A stretch of DNA of 13,708 bases, from NCBI GenBank assembly GCA_002378125.1, contig DFRF01000224.1, forward strand, positions 1-13,708, in the 5' to 3' direction. The notes below the pieces were generated by a model. It ran no database searches and was not told the origin of the DNA. It saw only the letters and a program-made list of their open reading frames with translations. The DNA comes from Rhodospirillaceae bacterium UBA3470 (lineage in GTDB: Bacteria > Pseudomonadota > Alphaproteobacteria > Rhodospirillales > Casp-alpha2). The stretch's first letter is position 1. Each line of letters begins with the position of its first letter. Shown in pieces: positions 1 to 7,643 of this stretch. A program made the position numbers and the translations under genes.

Positions 1-423
1 AGCCAGTAAATCGGGGCTGGCATCCATGTCCATGGGATGATCCATGATGTAAGCCACGTAAATCGACATAACAAACCCGGGTGTACAGAACCCACATTGC
101 GATCCATGCTCATCAACCATCGCCTGCTGGACCGGGTGAAAGCTACCGTTGGGCGCTTTCAAAGCCTCGACGGTGCGGACCGATTTCCCCTCAAGCATGC
201 CGACGAATTGGATGCAGGCATTGATGGCCTGATAAGATACCTCACCATCTACCAATCCCCCGACGGCAACGGTGCAAGCACCACAGTCACCTTCCGCACA
301 TCCTTCTTTTGTCCCTGTCAGGCGCCTGCGTTCGCGCAAAAATTCCAACAACGTCAACGTCGGCGAAACGTCACGAAGAACCTGAATCTCATCATTAAGA
401 CGAAACGTTACATGGTCGCGCAT
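1..423 (-). CDS. xdhA: Xanthine dehydrogenase small subunit, [2Fe-2S] N-terminal part (partial, runs off left edge)
   Basis: The minus-strand frame from ATG at 423 to base 1 is open for 141 codons without a stop. It reads as the N-terminal ferredoxin-like part of a molybdenum hydroxylase small subunit. The plant-type [2Fe-2S] cysteines are C42, C47, C50 (CAEGDCGAC) and C70. The second, helical [2Fe-2S] domain begins with C110 and C113 (GSQCGFCTPGF). Its remaining cysteines and the FAD domain would lie left of the window. An AGGGA motif sits about 7 nt before the ATG. In the family this subunit passes electrons from the molybdenum subunit, oxidising hypoxanthine/xanthine to urate. That is upstream of the allantoin pathway encoded in the rest of the window. 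A CoxS-type subunit of another hydroxylase is possible, but the motif spacing and purine context favour XdhA. Confidence 0.88.
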   Translation of the reverse strand, partial: MRDHVTFRLNDEIQVLRDVSPTLTLLEFLRERRRLTGTKEGCAEGDCGACTVAVGGLVDGEVSYQAINACIQFVGMLEGKSVRTVEALKAPNGSFHPVQQAMVDEHGSQCGFCTPGFVMSIYVAYIMDHPMDMDASPDLLA

Positions 424-662
424 AGCTATCCCTGTCGTTCCAGCTTTCGGCCCACGATGACCGGTCCGGCTTTTTTTCTTCCCTATTGGTCTCCCAGGCA
501 ACCTTCGGCCTTGCCCGAACGCCCGGAATACGCAATCAAATGGGCGGGGTGCGGCACCGCTCGACGCACCATCATAAACCAACAAATAGGGCGGACCATT
601 CGTTATTTTTTGATAATCACTAAAATTATCCAAGGAAATATGAGAAACACGGGGTGATAGGA
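424..662. other. Divergent intergenic region xdhA / phosphoribosyltransferase
   Basis: This 239-bp stretch separates two divergent genes and should hold both promoters. No convincing protein is encoded here; an open plus-strand frame crossing it is the antisense shadow of xdhA. The last 70 bp before the phosphoribosyltransferase are AT-rich. They include a short inverted repeat, GATAAT (612-617) and ATTATC (625-630), with a 7-nt spacer. GATAAT, or TAAAAT at 621-626, could serve as a -10 element, but no good -35 is spaced correctly. A T7 run at 471-477 lies on the xdhA side without a clear GC-rich hairpin before it, so no terminator is called. Confidence 0.5.
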
Positions 663-1211
663 ATGGTGAAAAAGACCTATGTAACGGCGCAGAACCTCTT
701 GGACGACTCGTTTCGGTTGGGGCTCAAGGTTATGGAGGACGGCTTCAATCCCGACTATATCATCGGTATATGGCGTGGTGGAACACCAGTGGGGATTGCC
801 GTACAGGAACTACTCAAATATCACGGTCATCCCTCAGACCATATCGCTATCCGGACATCGTCCTACACGGGCATCGAACAGCAAAGTAATGACATTCGTG
901 TCCACGGCCTGCATTACATCATTGAGAATGTTAATGCCGAAGATACGGTCTTAATCGTCGATGATGTATTCGACTCTGGGCGCTCCATCCGCGCCGTCAT
1001 CGACCGCATAAACGAGCTTTCACGACGCAACACGCCCGACGTGATTCGAATTGCTACCGTCTATTACAAACCTGGAAAACGTAAAGTCGATCTGGTTCCC
1101 GACTACTTCATTCACGAGACCGAAGAATGGCTGGTGTTCCCGCACGAATTGGAGGGCCTGACCAAAGAAGAGGTCGCCGCCAGCAAGCCAATCGCGCTAG
1201 AGAATGCCTAG
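663..1211 (+). CDS. Purine-type phosphoribosyltransferase (xanthine/hypoxanthine/guanine PRTase-like)
   Basis: This 182-aa protein has the type I phosphoribosyltransferase fold signature. A WRGG loop lies at residues 37-40 (IIGIWRGGTPVG). The PRPP-binding loop VLIVDDVFDSGRS is at 96-108. The C-terminal stretch EEWLVFPHE (154-162) resembles the purine-recognition hood of Gpt/xanthine PRTases. These enzymes condense a purine base with PRPP to give the nucleotide in the cytoplasm. The ATG at 663 is preferred to the in-frame GTG at 654 because GGGGTG (651-656) then acts as Shine-Dalgarno at 6-nt spacing. The gene diverges from xdhA and ends 6 bp from the hpxW stop. Its place beside purine catabolism suggests a salvage branch competing for xanthine or hypoxanthine. 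The exact base specificity cannot be read from the sequence. Confidence 0.85.
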   Translation: MVKKTYVTAQNLLDDSFRLGLKVMEDGFNPDYIIGIWRGGTPVGIAVQELLKYHGHPSDHIAIRTSSYTGIEQQSNDIRVHGLHYIIENVNAEDTVLIVDDVFDSGRSIRAVIDRINELSRRNTPDVIRIATVYYKPGKRKVDLVPDYFIHETEEWLVFPHELEGLTKEEVAASKPIALENA

Positions 1212-1217
1212 GAAGTT

Positions 1218-2810
1218 TTAGACGCCAGCGGCAGCCCCGTCACCGCGCGGATCGGCGGCACCTTCAATCAATCCATCCGGATGGCGGACCAGAGCGCCAG
1301 CGTGTCCCATGACCTCGTCAAAAGCACCAAGCACCTCGATATCGTGACCCGCATTCCGAAGGGCCTGGATGACGGCCGGATCAAATCGGTTTTCAACACG
1401 GAGGTTCGTCGTCTCTGCCCCCCAGGTCCGTCCAAGCAGCCACCGCGGGGCCGTAACCGCCTCTTGCAAGCCTTGGCCGTGCATGACGTGACGCGTGAAC
1501 ACCATGGCCTGGGTCTGCGGCTGTCCCTCGCCACCCATAGTCCCGTACGGCATGACGCGACCATCGGCCAGGCGCGCCAACGCTGGCTGGATCGTATGAA
1601 AGGGTCGACGGTGCGGCTTCAGGCAATTATGGTGCGCCGGATCAAGGGAGAAACTGGTCCCGCGGTTCTGCCAAATGATGCCTGAGTTTTCGAGCACCGT
1701 TCCTGAACCGAACTCCCAATAAATGCTTTGAATGAAACTGACTGCGCGGCCTTCTTTGTCGACCGCGCCCAGCCAGACGGTATCACCCTTCTGGGCCGGG
1801 TCTGGCCAAGGCAAAGCCTGCGCCAGGTCAACGTCCGCAGCCATCGCGTCCAACTTGGAGCCATCGAGAAAGGCAGCCGGATCACTATCCATGTAGGCCG
1901 GATCGGTGACGTAGCGATCCCGGATGCGAAACGCACGCTTCGTCGCTTCAATTAAGCCATGGACAAACTCGAAATTCTCAGCCGTGGCGACGCCAAGGCG
2001 CTCATAAACACCCAGGAGGAGCAACGACGCCAGGCCCTGGGTTGGCGGTGGCATGTTGAAGACCTCGTGCCCCGCGACACGCAAGGACAGCGGTTTCAAC
2101 AGAAGGGCGTTATGACGTTCCAAATCTTCTCGTCGGAGGGGCGAACCAGCGCGTTCTAGATCCGCGGCAATCTCACGTGCAAGTTCTCCGCGATAAAAGG
2201 CATCCAATCCGTGTTCGGCCAAGTGCCTCAATGTCGCAGCGATCCGCGGCTGACGGAAACGCTGACCTTCTTCGGGAAGAGAGCCATCGATGAAAAAGTT
2301 GTCGATAAAGCCAGGAGCATCCTTTAACTCATCCTGTTTGGTCCGAGCATTGAAGGCCAGGGTCCGGGTCACCGCCGCACCGTCTTCCGCGTAGTGCACG
2401 GCATCCTCAAGAAGGCGGCTTATGGACATTTCACCATTCCATGTGTCCTGGCTGAACCGAAGGGCTTCCTGCCAACCAGAAATGGCCCCCGCCACTGTCA
2501 GGGCGGCCTTAGCGCCGCGCGACGGAATAGCCTCGTGACCTTGCCCGCGATAATAATCCGTATCAGCCAACGCCGCGGCGCCCCCGCAAGCATCGACCCC
2601 GGTCACCGCGCCACCCGGCGTATGAATTAGCCAGAAATTGTCGCCGCCGAGCGCGTTCATGTGGGGATAAACCACCGTAATGGCCGCCGCCGCGGCCACC
2701 ATAGCCTCAATGGCGTTCCCACCTTCTTCTAGAACGCGAAGCCCGGCGCGCGCGGCCAGATGATGTGGCGCCGTGACCATCCCACCATAAGATCGTGAAG
2801 TCTGAAGCAT
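1218..2810 (-). CDS. hpxW: Oxamate amidohydrolase (gamma-glutamyltransferase-family Ntn-hydrolase)
   Basis: This 530-aa protein is a full-length gamma-glutamyltranspeptidase-family proenzyme. The nucleophile that would be exposed by self-cleavage is the Thr in KGDTVWLGAVD, about residue 344. It divides the chain into a large N-terminal and a small C-terminal subunit. Other family marks are NALGGDNFW near 53-60, RRPFHTIQP after the nucleophile, MPYGTMGGEGQPQ, and the terminal DPRGDGAA. No signal peptide is visible, unlike periplasmic glutathione-degrading GGTs, which fits a cytoplasmic role. In Klebsiella, HpxW hydrolyses oxamate to oxalate and ammonia. Here it follows the oxamate carbamoyltransferase and carbamate kinase genes, which strongly supports that substrate. 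The ATG at 2810 shares one base with the allH stop (TGATG); the TTG one codon earlier is a weaker choice. It is the last gene of the operon. Confidence 0.86.
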   Translation of the reverse strand: MLQTSRSYGGMVTAPHHLAARAGLRVLEEGGNAIEAMVAAAAAITVVYPHMNALGGDNFWLIHTPGGAVTGVDACGGAAALADTDYYRGQGHEAIPSRGAKAALTVAGAISGWQEALRFSQDTWNGEMSISRLLEDAVHYAEDGAAVTRTLAFNARTKQDELKDAPGFIDNFFIDGSLPEEGQRFRQPRIAATLRHLAEHGLDAFYRGELAREIAADLERAGSPLRREDLERHNALLLKPLSLRVAGHEVFNMPPPTQGLASLLLLGVYERLGVATAENFEFVHGLIEATKRAFRIRDRYVTDPAYMDSDPAAFLDGSKLDAMAADVDLAQALPWPDPAQKGDTVWLGAVDKEGRAVSFIQSIYWEFGSGTVLENSGIIWQNRGTSFSLDPAHHNCLKPHRRPFHTIQPALARLADGRVMPYGTMGGEGQPQTQAMVFTRHVMHGQGLQEAVTAPRWLLGRTWGAETTNLRVENRFDPAVIQALRNAGHDIEVLGAFDEVMGHAGALVRHPDGLIEGAADPRGDGAAAGV

Positions 2811-3745
2811 CAATTTATTCTGTTTGTTGAAGCGTTATCCATCACACATGTCCAGGTCTCGAGAGCGACTACCAGTCCTGCAACCACATCCCAACCTGAC
2901 GTATGGCCAATTCGGTCGACAGCCGCAAGGATCTCGTCATCAATATTTCCGCCTGAACCAATAACACACGCCAATCGAAGTATGCCGTCAGCCGCCATGC
3001 CGTCAGCGGCCGCACGCAAGTGCGCCCAGGAAACAATATTGACCGCATTCTCATTGCAGTCGTTGATAATCCGCCAAAGGTCCTGCGCAAAGGCGTCTTG
3101 ATGAACCGCATGGAGACCGACCATCATACCGCCGAGAAAATCGTCACCGGACGGGGTCAAACCGGGGCCCAACCCCAACAGGGCCGCGACATCGGACGGC
3201 GCCGGCTGGAACAGCCTGCGACCAGACAGGGCCACGGACAAGGCCGCACGCATCCGGCGAATTGGCCCTTCGGCTACCACAGCGAGGGATGATCCAATAT
3301 TTAAGTCCGACGCCACCGCGAATTCTGCCAAACCACTCATCGGCAATCGGTCAACGACTTTTGCGCGCAAACGGGCAATGCCTTTCGAGATCATTCCCGC
3401 ATCAATGGCAGGTGGGCGTGGAGGTATCCACTCGGTTACTCTCCCCCAGGCAATGACCAACCCCAGCCCTACCGCCATGTCGCGGGATCGCAGCACGACG
3501 CGCTGTCGTACGCACACACCACTCGCCTGCCAATTTGTCGTTTCCGGCGCATCGGTCACGAGCGTCAAAGGCCCGTCATACATATCGCCGGCACCGACAC
3601 ATACAAGGCCGTTCTCTGTTCGCACATAGAATGTCCGCGCAAAGACTGCACAGACTTCACCCAACATCGCTTCGTCGAGCGTCGATCTTGCCATCGGCCC
3701 GATGGAGCGGGCCGACACATGCCAGGGGTTACAGGTATCAAGCAT
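2810..3745 (-). CDS. allH: DUF2877 protein, oxamate carbamoyltransferase subunit AllH (YlbF)
   Basis: This protein is recognised by the DUF2877 hallmark GLGPGLTPSGDDFLGG (residues 191-206) in its C-terminal half. In E. coli the three genes allF, allG and allH (formerly fdrA, ylbE, ylbF) together encode oxamic transcarbamylase, which phosphorolyses oxalurate to oxamate and carbamoyl phosphate. The frame is open back to 3811, but the ATG at 3745 is chosen because it overlaps the carbamate kinase stop by 8 nt (ATGCTTGA), matching the tight packing of the operon. That gives 311 aa, somewhat longer than E. coli YlbF (about 270 aa from memory), so a start further in, such as Met18, is not excluded. 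No transmembrane segment is evident. Its catalytic or structural role within the complex is not visible from sequence. Confidence 0.83.
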   Translation of the reverse strand: MLDTCNPWHVSARSIGPMARSTLDEAMLGEVCAVFARTFYVRTENGLVCVGAGDMYDGPLTLVTDAPETTNWQASGVCVRQRVVLRSRDMAVGLGLVIAWGRVTEWIPPRPPAIDAGMISKGIARLRAKVVDRLPMSGLAEFAVASDLNIGSSLAVVAEGPIRRMRAALSVALSGRRLFQPAPSDVAALLGLGPGLTPSGDDFLGGMMVGLHAVHQDAFAQDLWRIINDCNENAVNIVSWAHLRAAADGMAADGILRLACVIGSGGNIDDEILAAVDRIGHTSGWDVVAGLVVALETWTCVMDNASTNRIN

Positions 3746-4706
3746 CGTCGGCCAAGACGTGTGTACCCGTTTCACCATTGAGCGCTGCCATGGCCTCATC
3801 CAAGTGTGCAATGATCACCCGCTCTCCACCGCCCTCAAGGAACCGTAATGCCGCGTCAACCTTTGGTCCCATACTGCCGGGCGGGAAATGTCCTTCGGCG
3901 TGCAACGCACGTAGTTCGCGCATCGTGATTTGTTCCAGGTCGCGCTGATCTGGCTGACCAAAATTAACGGCAACCTTGGGCACTGCGGTCAAGATCATGA
4001 GCAGTTCAATACCCAGGACATTTGCCATATGGGCCGAGGTGAGGTCCTTGTCGATAACCGCCTGTACGCCTCGACGCACACCTTTCGGACCACGGACGAC
4101 GGGAATCCCACCACCACCGCCAGCAATCACGATGGTGCCGCGGCGCGCAAGAACCTGAACCAAGGAGATATCGCAAACATGTTGCGGTTTTGGCGACGGC
4201 ACCACGTGCCGCCAACCGCGCCCAGCGTCCTCCTTCATCCGCCAACCCATCTCCGCTTCGATGCGGCGGGCCTCCTCCTCAGTATAGAAAGTGCCAATGA
4301 ACTTACTGGGATCATCAAAGGCAGGGTCGTCTTCATCCACTTCGACCTGTGTCAGCAAACAGGCTGCATGGCGAGAGCTATCAGCCTCCCGAAGCGCATT
4401 CTCTAGAGCCTGTACCAATAGATAGGCAATGCCTCCCTGGGAGTGACCAACACAGATGTCCAACGGCATTGGCGCGATCGTGTCGCTGGTCAGAGCTTGG
4501 CGCATGAGAATTTTACCTACGACCGGCCCGTTGCCATGGGTTACCACAAGCTCGTTATCGAGCAACGCCAACGGCAACAGAGCCTTTGCGGTATTAGCCG
4601 CGATGATTTTTTGTTCGCGGGACGTGCCCTCTATATCCTCTGGATGTGTCGCATTACCGCCAATGGCGACAAGTATCCGGTCGGGAATATCGAAGGAGAT
4701 GACCAT
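3738..4706 (-). CDS. arcC: Carbamate kinase (catabolic, oxamate pathway; AllK/YbcF equivalent)
   Basis: This 322-aa amino-acid-kinase-family protein is of normal carbamate kinase length. Motifs in order are AIGGNA (14-19), VTHGNGPVVG (55-64), GHSQGGIAY (88-96), the glycine-rich loop GGGGGIPV (196-203), DKD (219-221) and FPPGSMGPKV (274-283). The enzyme transfers phosphate from carbamoyl phosphate to ADP, leaving carbamate that decays to NH3 and CO2. This is the ATP-yielding step of oxalurate fermentation. The gene starts 10 bp after the fdrA stop with AGAGGTG upstream, and ends overlapping allH. Its neighbours are the oxamate carbamoyltransferase genes, and no arginine deiminase or ornithine carbamoyltransferase gene is present. 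A role on oxalurate-derived carbamoyl phosphate, like E. coli YbcF/AllK, is therefore far likelier than arginine catabolism. Confidence 0.94.
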   Translation of the reverse strand: MVISFDIPDRILVAIGGNATHPEDIEGTSREQKIIAANTAKALLPLALLDNELVVTHGNGPVVGKILMRQALTSDTIAPMPLDICVGHSQGGIAYLLVQALENALREADSSRHAACLLTQVEVDEDDPAFDDPSKFIGTFYTEEEARRIEAEMGWRMKEDAGRGWRHVVPSPKPQHVCDISLVQVLARRGTIVIAGGGGGIPVVRGPKGVRRGVQAVIDKDLTSAHMANVLGIELLMILTAVPKVAVNFGQPDQRDLEQITMRELRALHAEGHFPPGSMGPKVDAALRFLEGGGERVIIAHLDEAMAALNGETGTHVLADDA

Positions 4707-4716
4707 CGTGCACCTC

Positions 4717-6213
4717 TTAACTGGCCGCGTTGATCAATTCGATCGCCCATTGAGCGGCGTCGGCATTGGTTGGTGCCACGTGGACACCAGCATCACGAAG
4801 TTTGGCCATCTGCGTGGCCCGTATCTGTGGATCTTCATCCGTGCCCGTGACGGAGGCGATAACTAGCGGCGCGTCGGACGGCGCATTGTCGCAAAGCACG
4901 GCAACCAAGTGTCCGGCGGGATCAGAATGGGCTCCATAACCAATTACCACATCGACGAGGATGATCGCGGTGTCTGGATCATTCAACGCCGCGACAACTG
5001 CATCGTCGCGCACAGAGGGCTCAATCATCGGATGCGGACGCCCCTGGGTGTATTGGTCATCACCCAAATCTAGCAGGCGATGTCCGATATTAGCATCGTC
5101 CACATCCGGCACGCCGGGCACGGGCGCGTTGGAGCAAACCGCCAGATCGGCCGCGCGGAATAGAACCTGCGCTTCGGCGCATAGCGTCCCGCCCGAATAC
5201 AAGCCTTGGATCTTCGGTCGCTCCAACGTCGATCCAAGGGTCACATCCAGACTGGATCCATTGTCGTCATTTAAACCCAGCGCCGCTTGCGCGGCCGCCT
5301 TCAGGCTATAGACCTGCGTTGCGTTGTCAGGCATGGGCAGGTCACTGGCGCCAATGAAGCAAATGGTTGTCGGCTTGCCAATGACAGCGATGCGGTCCAG
5401 GACCTTCGAGGCCACCTCAGCCGGTGGCGGCTTCGAGATCAGCACGATATGTTCGGTCGCCGCGTCATGGCCCAAAGCGTCGATGGCCATAAGGGTGGAT
5501 ATTCCACCCACTTCAGATTTCAAGTCGCGGCCACCGACACCTATAGCGTGCGAAATACCCCCGCCGTATTGGGAGATCAGACAGCTCACCTCCTGGGTTC
5601 CTGTGCCAGAGGCACCGACAAGACCAATGCCGCCACGGGACACCACATTGGCGAACGCCAACGGCGTGCCGTTGATGATGGCCGTGCCACAATCAGGACC
5701 CATGACAAGACGACCAAGACGTTGTGCTTCCCGTTTCAGTTCAGCTTCCGCCTCCACCCCTACGTTGTCGCTGAAAATCATTGCATGAAGACCACGGCGG
5801 ATCGCCTTACGAGCCTCCGCAATGGCAAAATCACCAGGCACAGAGATCAGAGCCAGATTGGCGTCGGGCACCTCTTTTACAGCCGCGCGCATGGTGCGCG
5901 GACGCCATGTCTCAGCGGTACCACTCCGCGCCGCGGGCGCGTCCAACTGCGCATTTGCCTCTGCCCGCGCCAATTCCGCCGCGGCTAAGTCTACGGCACG
6001 GATTCCAATGACCAAATCACCTCCGCCAGCATCCTTACCTACTTCATCGATGAGCCCCGCATCCTCCATGATTTGTAGATTGGCTGGGGTCCCCATCATC
6101 ATCGCTGCTTCCTCGACGCCGTCCAAATCCGCCAACGACCGGGACATGCGCATTAGGGCCACGGAATCAAGGTAAAAACCTTTGCGAACGGCGTTAATGA
6201 TGACTGCGCTCAT
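4717..6213 (-). CDS. fdrA: FdrA-type protein, oxamate carbamoyltransferase subunit AllF
   Basis: This 498-aa protein has the succinyl-CoA-synthetase-like architecture of FdrA. An N-terminal region starts INAVRKGFYLDSV. A CoA-ligase/Rossmann-like domain follows with GPDCGTAIINGTPLAFAN (172-189), GASGTGTQEV (200-209) and GVGGRDL (225-231). A second flavodoxin-like ligase domain carries GLYSGGTLCAEAQ. Despite the annotation common for the family, E. coli FdrA (AllF) works in oxamic transcarbamylase with AllG and AllH, not as an acyl-CoA synthetase. Its ATG overlaps the allG stop by 4 nt (ATGA), indicating coupled translation. It is about 57 residues shorter than E. coli FdrA (555 aa from memory). 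A separate 59-aa FdrA-domain protein is encoded upstream in the same operon and may supply the missing piece. Confidence 0.9.
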   Translation of the reverse strand: MSAVIINAVRKGFYLDSVALMRMSRSLADLDGVEEAAMMMGTPANLQIMEDAGLIDEVGKDAGGGDLVIGIRAVDLAAAELARAEANAQLDAPAARSGTAETWRPRTMRAAVKEVPDANLALISVPGDFAIAEARKAIRRGLHAMIFSDNVGVEAEAELKREAQRLGRLVMGPDCGTAIINGTPLAFANVVSRGGIGLVGASGTGTQEVSCLISQYGGGISHAIGVGGRDLKSEVGGISTLMAIDALGHDAATEHIVLISKPPPAEVASKVLDRIAVIGKPTTICFIGASDLPMPDNATQVYSLKAAAQAALGLNDDNGSSLDVTLGSTLERPKIQGLYSGGTLCAEAQVLFRAADLAVCSNAPVPGVPDVDDANIGHRLLDLGDDQYTQGRPHPMIEPSVRDDAVVAALNDPDTAIILVDVVIGYGAHSDPAGHLVAVLCDNAPSDAPLVIASVTGTDEDPQIRATQMAKLRDAGVHVAPTNADAAQWAIELINAAS

Positions 6214-7460
6214 GACACACCCATACGATCAGCGAATGCCAAAAGGGCTTGTTCAAAACAAGCCATGGGCGCGCGGACCACACCGGCGCCAACCTGACCA
6301 ACCCCAGGTTCCCTGTGGGCGATGCCAGTATTGATAGTCGGAGCGAGACCTGTTTCCACGACCAGCCGGATATCGATTCCCGTTGGCACACCAAGATAAT
6401 CCATGGAAGGGATAGTCCATTCCGGATTCTCGGCCAATGTAATCTCCGACATGGTACGGGTATAATTACCAGCCTCCGACGCCGCACCAGCCCCGACAAA
6501 ACCCGCCACGGCCGGCGCCGCACCCATGGCAAACCCGCCTAGGCCGATTGTTTCTACGATAGTGGAATCCCCCATATCCGGATTGGCGTCCCGTTCCGTA
6601 AAACCCGGGAAATACAACCCCTCTGGCATCTCAACAGGGGCTGTAAACCACGTATCCCCGGTACCGCTGACGCGGATACCAAAATCTGTTCCGTTCCGGC
6701 ACATGGCCGTAACTACGGAAGCACCCTCAATATCTCGCACCGGATCCATGATCGATTTGCCCATGGCCATGGCGATGTTGAGAAAGAACTGGTCATTGCC
6801 GCCCAAGAACGCCAGAGCCTTGGCAAGGGCTTCATTATCATCAGACGTAGCCACGAAGGGCGGAGATAAGGCCCGCAACGTCAACCCCGAACAAGCGACG
6901 TTACGCTGATGCATTTCATCACCCATGGTCAGTCCGCGCGCCACGAGACTTTTCAGCGGCACACCATTCACGTGCCGAAGCGCCCGGCCCAATGCTGGGC
7001 CGAAGTCGTCACGCAGCCAGCCTAACCGTTCTAACACCTCTCCGTCATTACCGCCGAACCGCATGACCTTGCCCAGGCCTTCATTAATCGCGCAGTAAGC
7101 CCGATTTCCAAAAGTCTTGTTCTCCACTACCATTAACGGCTGGCTGACGGTGGTCATGCCGGTCATTGGGCCGACCGCGTCAAAATGGTGATTGGGATGA
7201 AAATCAAACTCACCAGCCGCTGCCTTGGATTCCGCGTCGGCAAGGTCATCGGCCCAACCTTCAAACACAGCGATACCCATGACGGCACCGCGCATAGGAC
7301 CGCACATACGGTCCCATTCAACGGGCGGCCCGGCGTGCAGTATCATGCGTTCCTTGAGTTCGGAAATGGCTTCAGCGGCGGGGATTACATCCACAAGTAC
7401 CGGGTCTCCGGTGACCATGCGTTCGATGGCCTGTTGATTGGCCTCCTCAATTCGCTGCAT
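6210..7460 (-). CDS. allG: DUF1116 protein, oxamate carbamoyltransferase subunit AllG (YlbE)
   Basis: This 416-aa protein matches the usual YlbE/DUF1116 length. Conserved-looking blocks are HAGPPVEWDRMCGPMRGA (42-59), HPNHHFDAVGPMTGMTT (88-104) and NEGLGKVMRFGGND (126-139), followed by a glycine-rich C-terminal half. In E. coli AllG is one of three proteins needed for oxamic transcarbamylase. The histidine-rich and GPMTG segments are candidates for ligand binding, but this is inference. The ATG at 7460 lies three bases after the stop of the small FdrA-domain gene and its own Shine-Dalgarno is poor, so it is probably translated by coupling. Its stop overlaps the fdrA start by 4 nt. Confidence 0.88.
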   Translation of the reverse strand: MQRIEEANQQAIERMVTGDPVLVDVIPAAEAISELKERMILHAGPPVEWDRMCGPMRGAVMGIAVFEGWADDLADAESKAAAGEFDFHPNHHFDAVGPMTGMTTVSQPLMVVENKTFGNRAYCAINEGLGKVMRFGGNDGEVLERLGWLRDDFGPALGRALRHVNGVPLKSLVARGLTMGDEMHQRNVACSGLTLRALSPPFVATSDDNEALAKALAFLGGNDQFFLNIAMAMGKSIMDPVRDIEGASVVTAMCRNGTDFGIRVSGTGDTWFTAPVEMPEGLYFPGFTERDANPDMGDSTIVETIGLGGFAMGAAPAVAGFVGAGAASEAGNYTRTMSEITLAENPEWTIPSMDYLGVPTGIDIRLVVETGLAPTINTGIAHREPGVGQVGAGVVRAPMACFEQALLAFADRMGVS

Positions 7461-7463
7461 GGC

Positions 7464-7643
7464 TCAAGATCCCAACTTGGCCAAAAGATCGGCCAGTTCC
7501 GGGTCTCCGCCGGCGGGTGGAGTCCAATCAACCTGGATGACGTCCACCTTCTGGGCTGCTAGTTCCCCGGCAAAACCCTCCAAGCCGACATTGATTACGG
7601 ACAGCGGCTCGTGTAGCAGGTCGCGGAGCGGATCTTTAGCCAT
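7464..7643 (-). CDS. Small FdrA-domain protein (59 aa), putative accessory subunit of the oxamate carbamoyltransferase
   Basis: This 59-aa protein begins MAKDPLRDLLHEPLSVINVG and continues with a stretch ending VDVIQVDWTPPAGGD (about residues 35-50), then a short LADLLAKL helix. The VINVGLE and VDWTPPAGG motifs are typical of the short proteins catalogued as FdrA domain protein, found beside fdrA/ylbE genes (recognised from memory). The start is the ATG at 7643. An AGGAGG lies 5 nt before it, one of the strongest ribosome sites in the window. The ATG overlaps the pucG stop (ATGGCTAA). The frame is open further upstream, but those starts lie deep inside pucG. The very strong ribosome site suggests it is made in at least the same amount as its partners. 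The role is inferred from family and position. Confidence 0.8.
   Translation of the reverse strand: MAKDPLRDLLHEPLSVINVGLEGFAGELAAQKVDVIQVDWTPPAGGDPELADLLAKLGS

Noticed and set aside
37..657. 206-codon plus-strand open frame at the left end
   Set aside because: It lies antisense to the xdhA N-terminus, which has clear [2Fe-2S] cysteine motifs. The plus-strand product shows no recognisable domain.
3930..4406. 158-codon plus-strand open frame
   Set aside because: It is antisense to the carbamate kinase, whose active-site motifs are intact. No family resemblance.
5287..5988. 233-codon plus-strand open frame inside the fdrA region
   Set aside because: It is fully antisense to fdrA with its conserved motifs. 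Long antisense frames are common at this GC content, and the product is low-complexity and rich in Arg/His.
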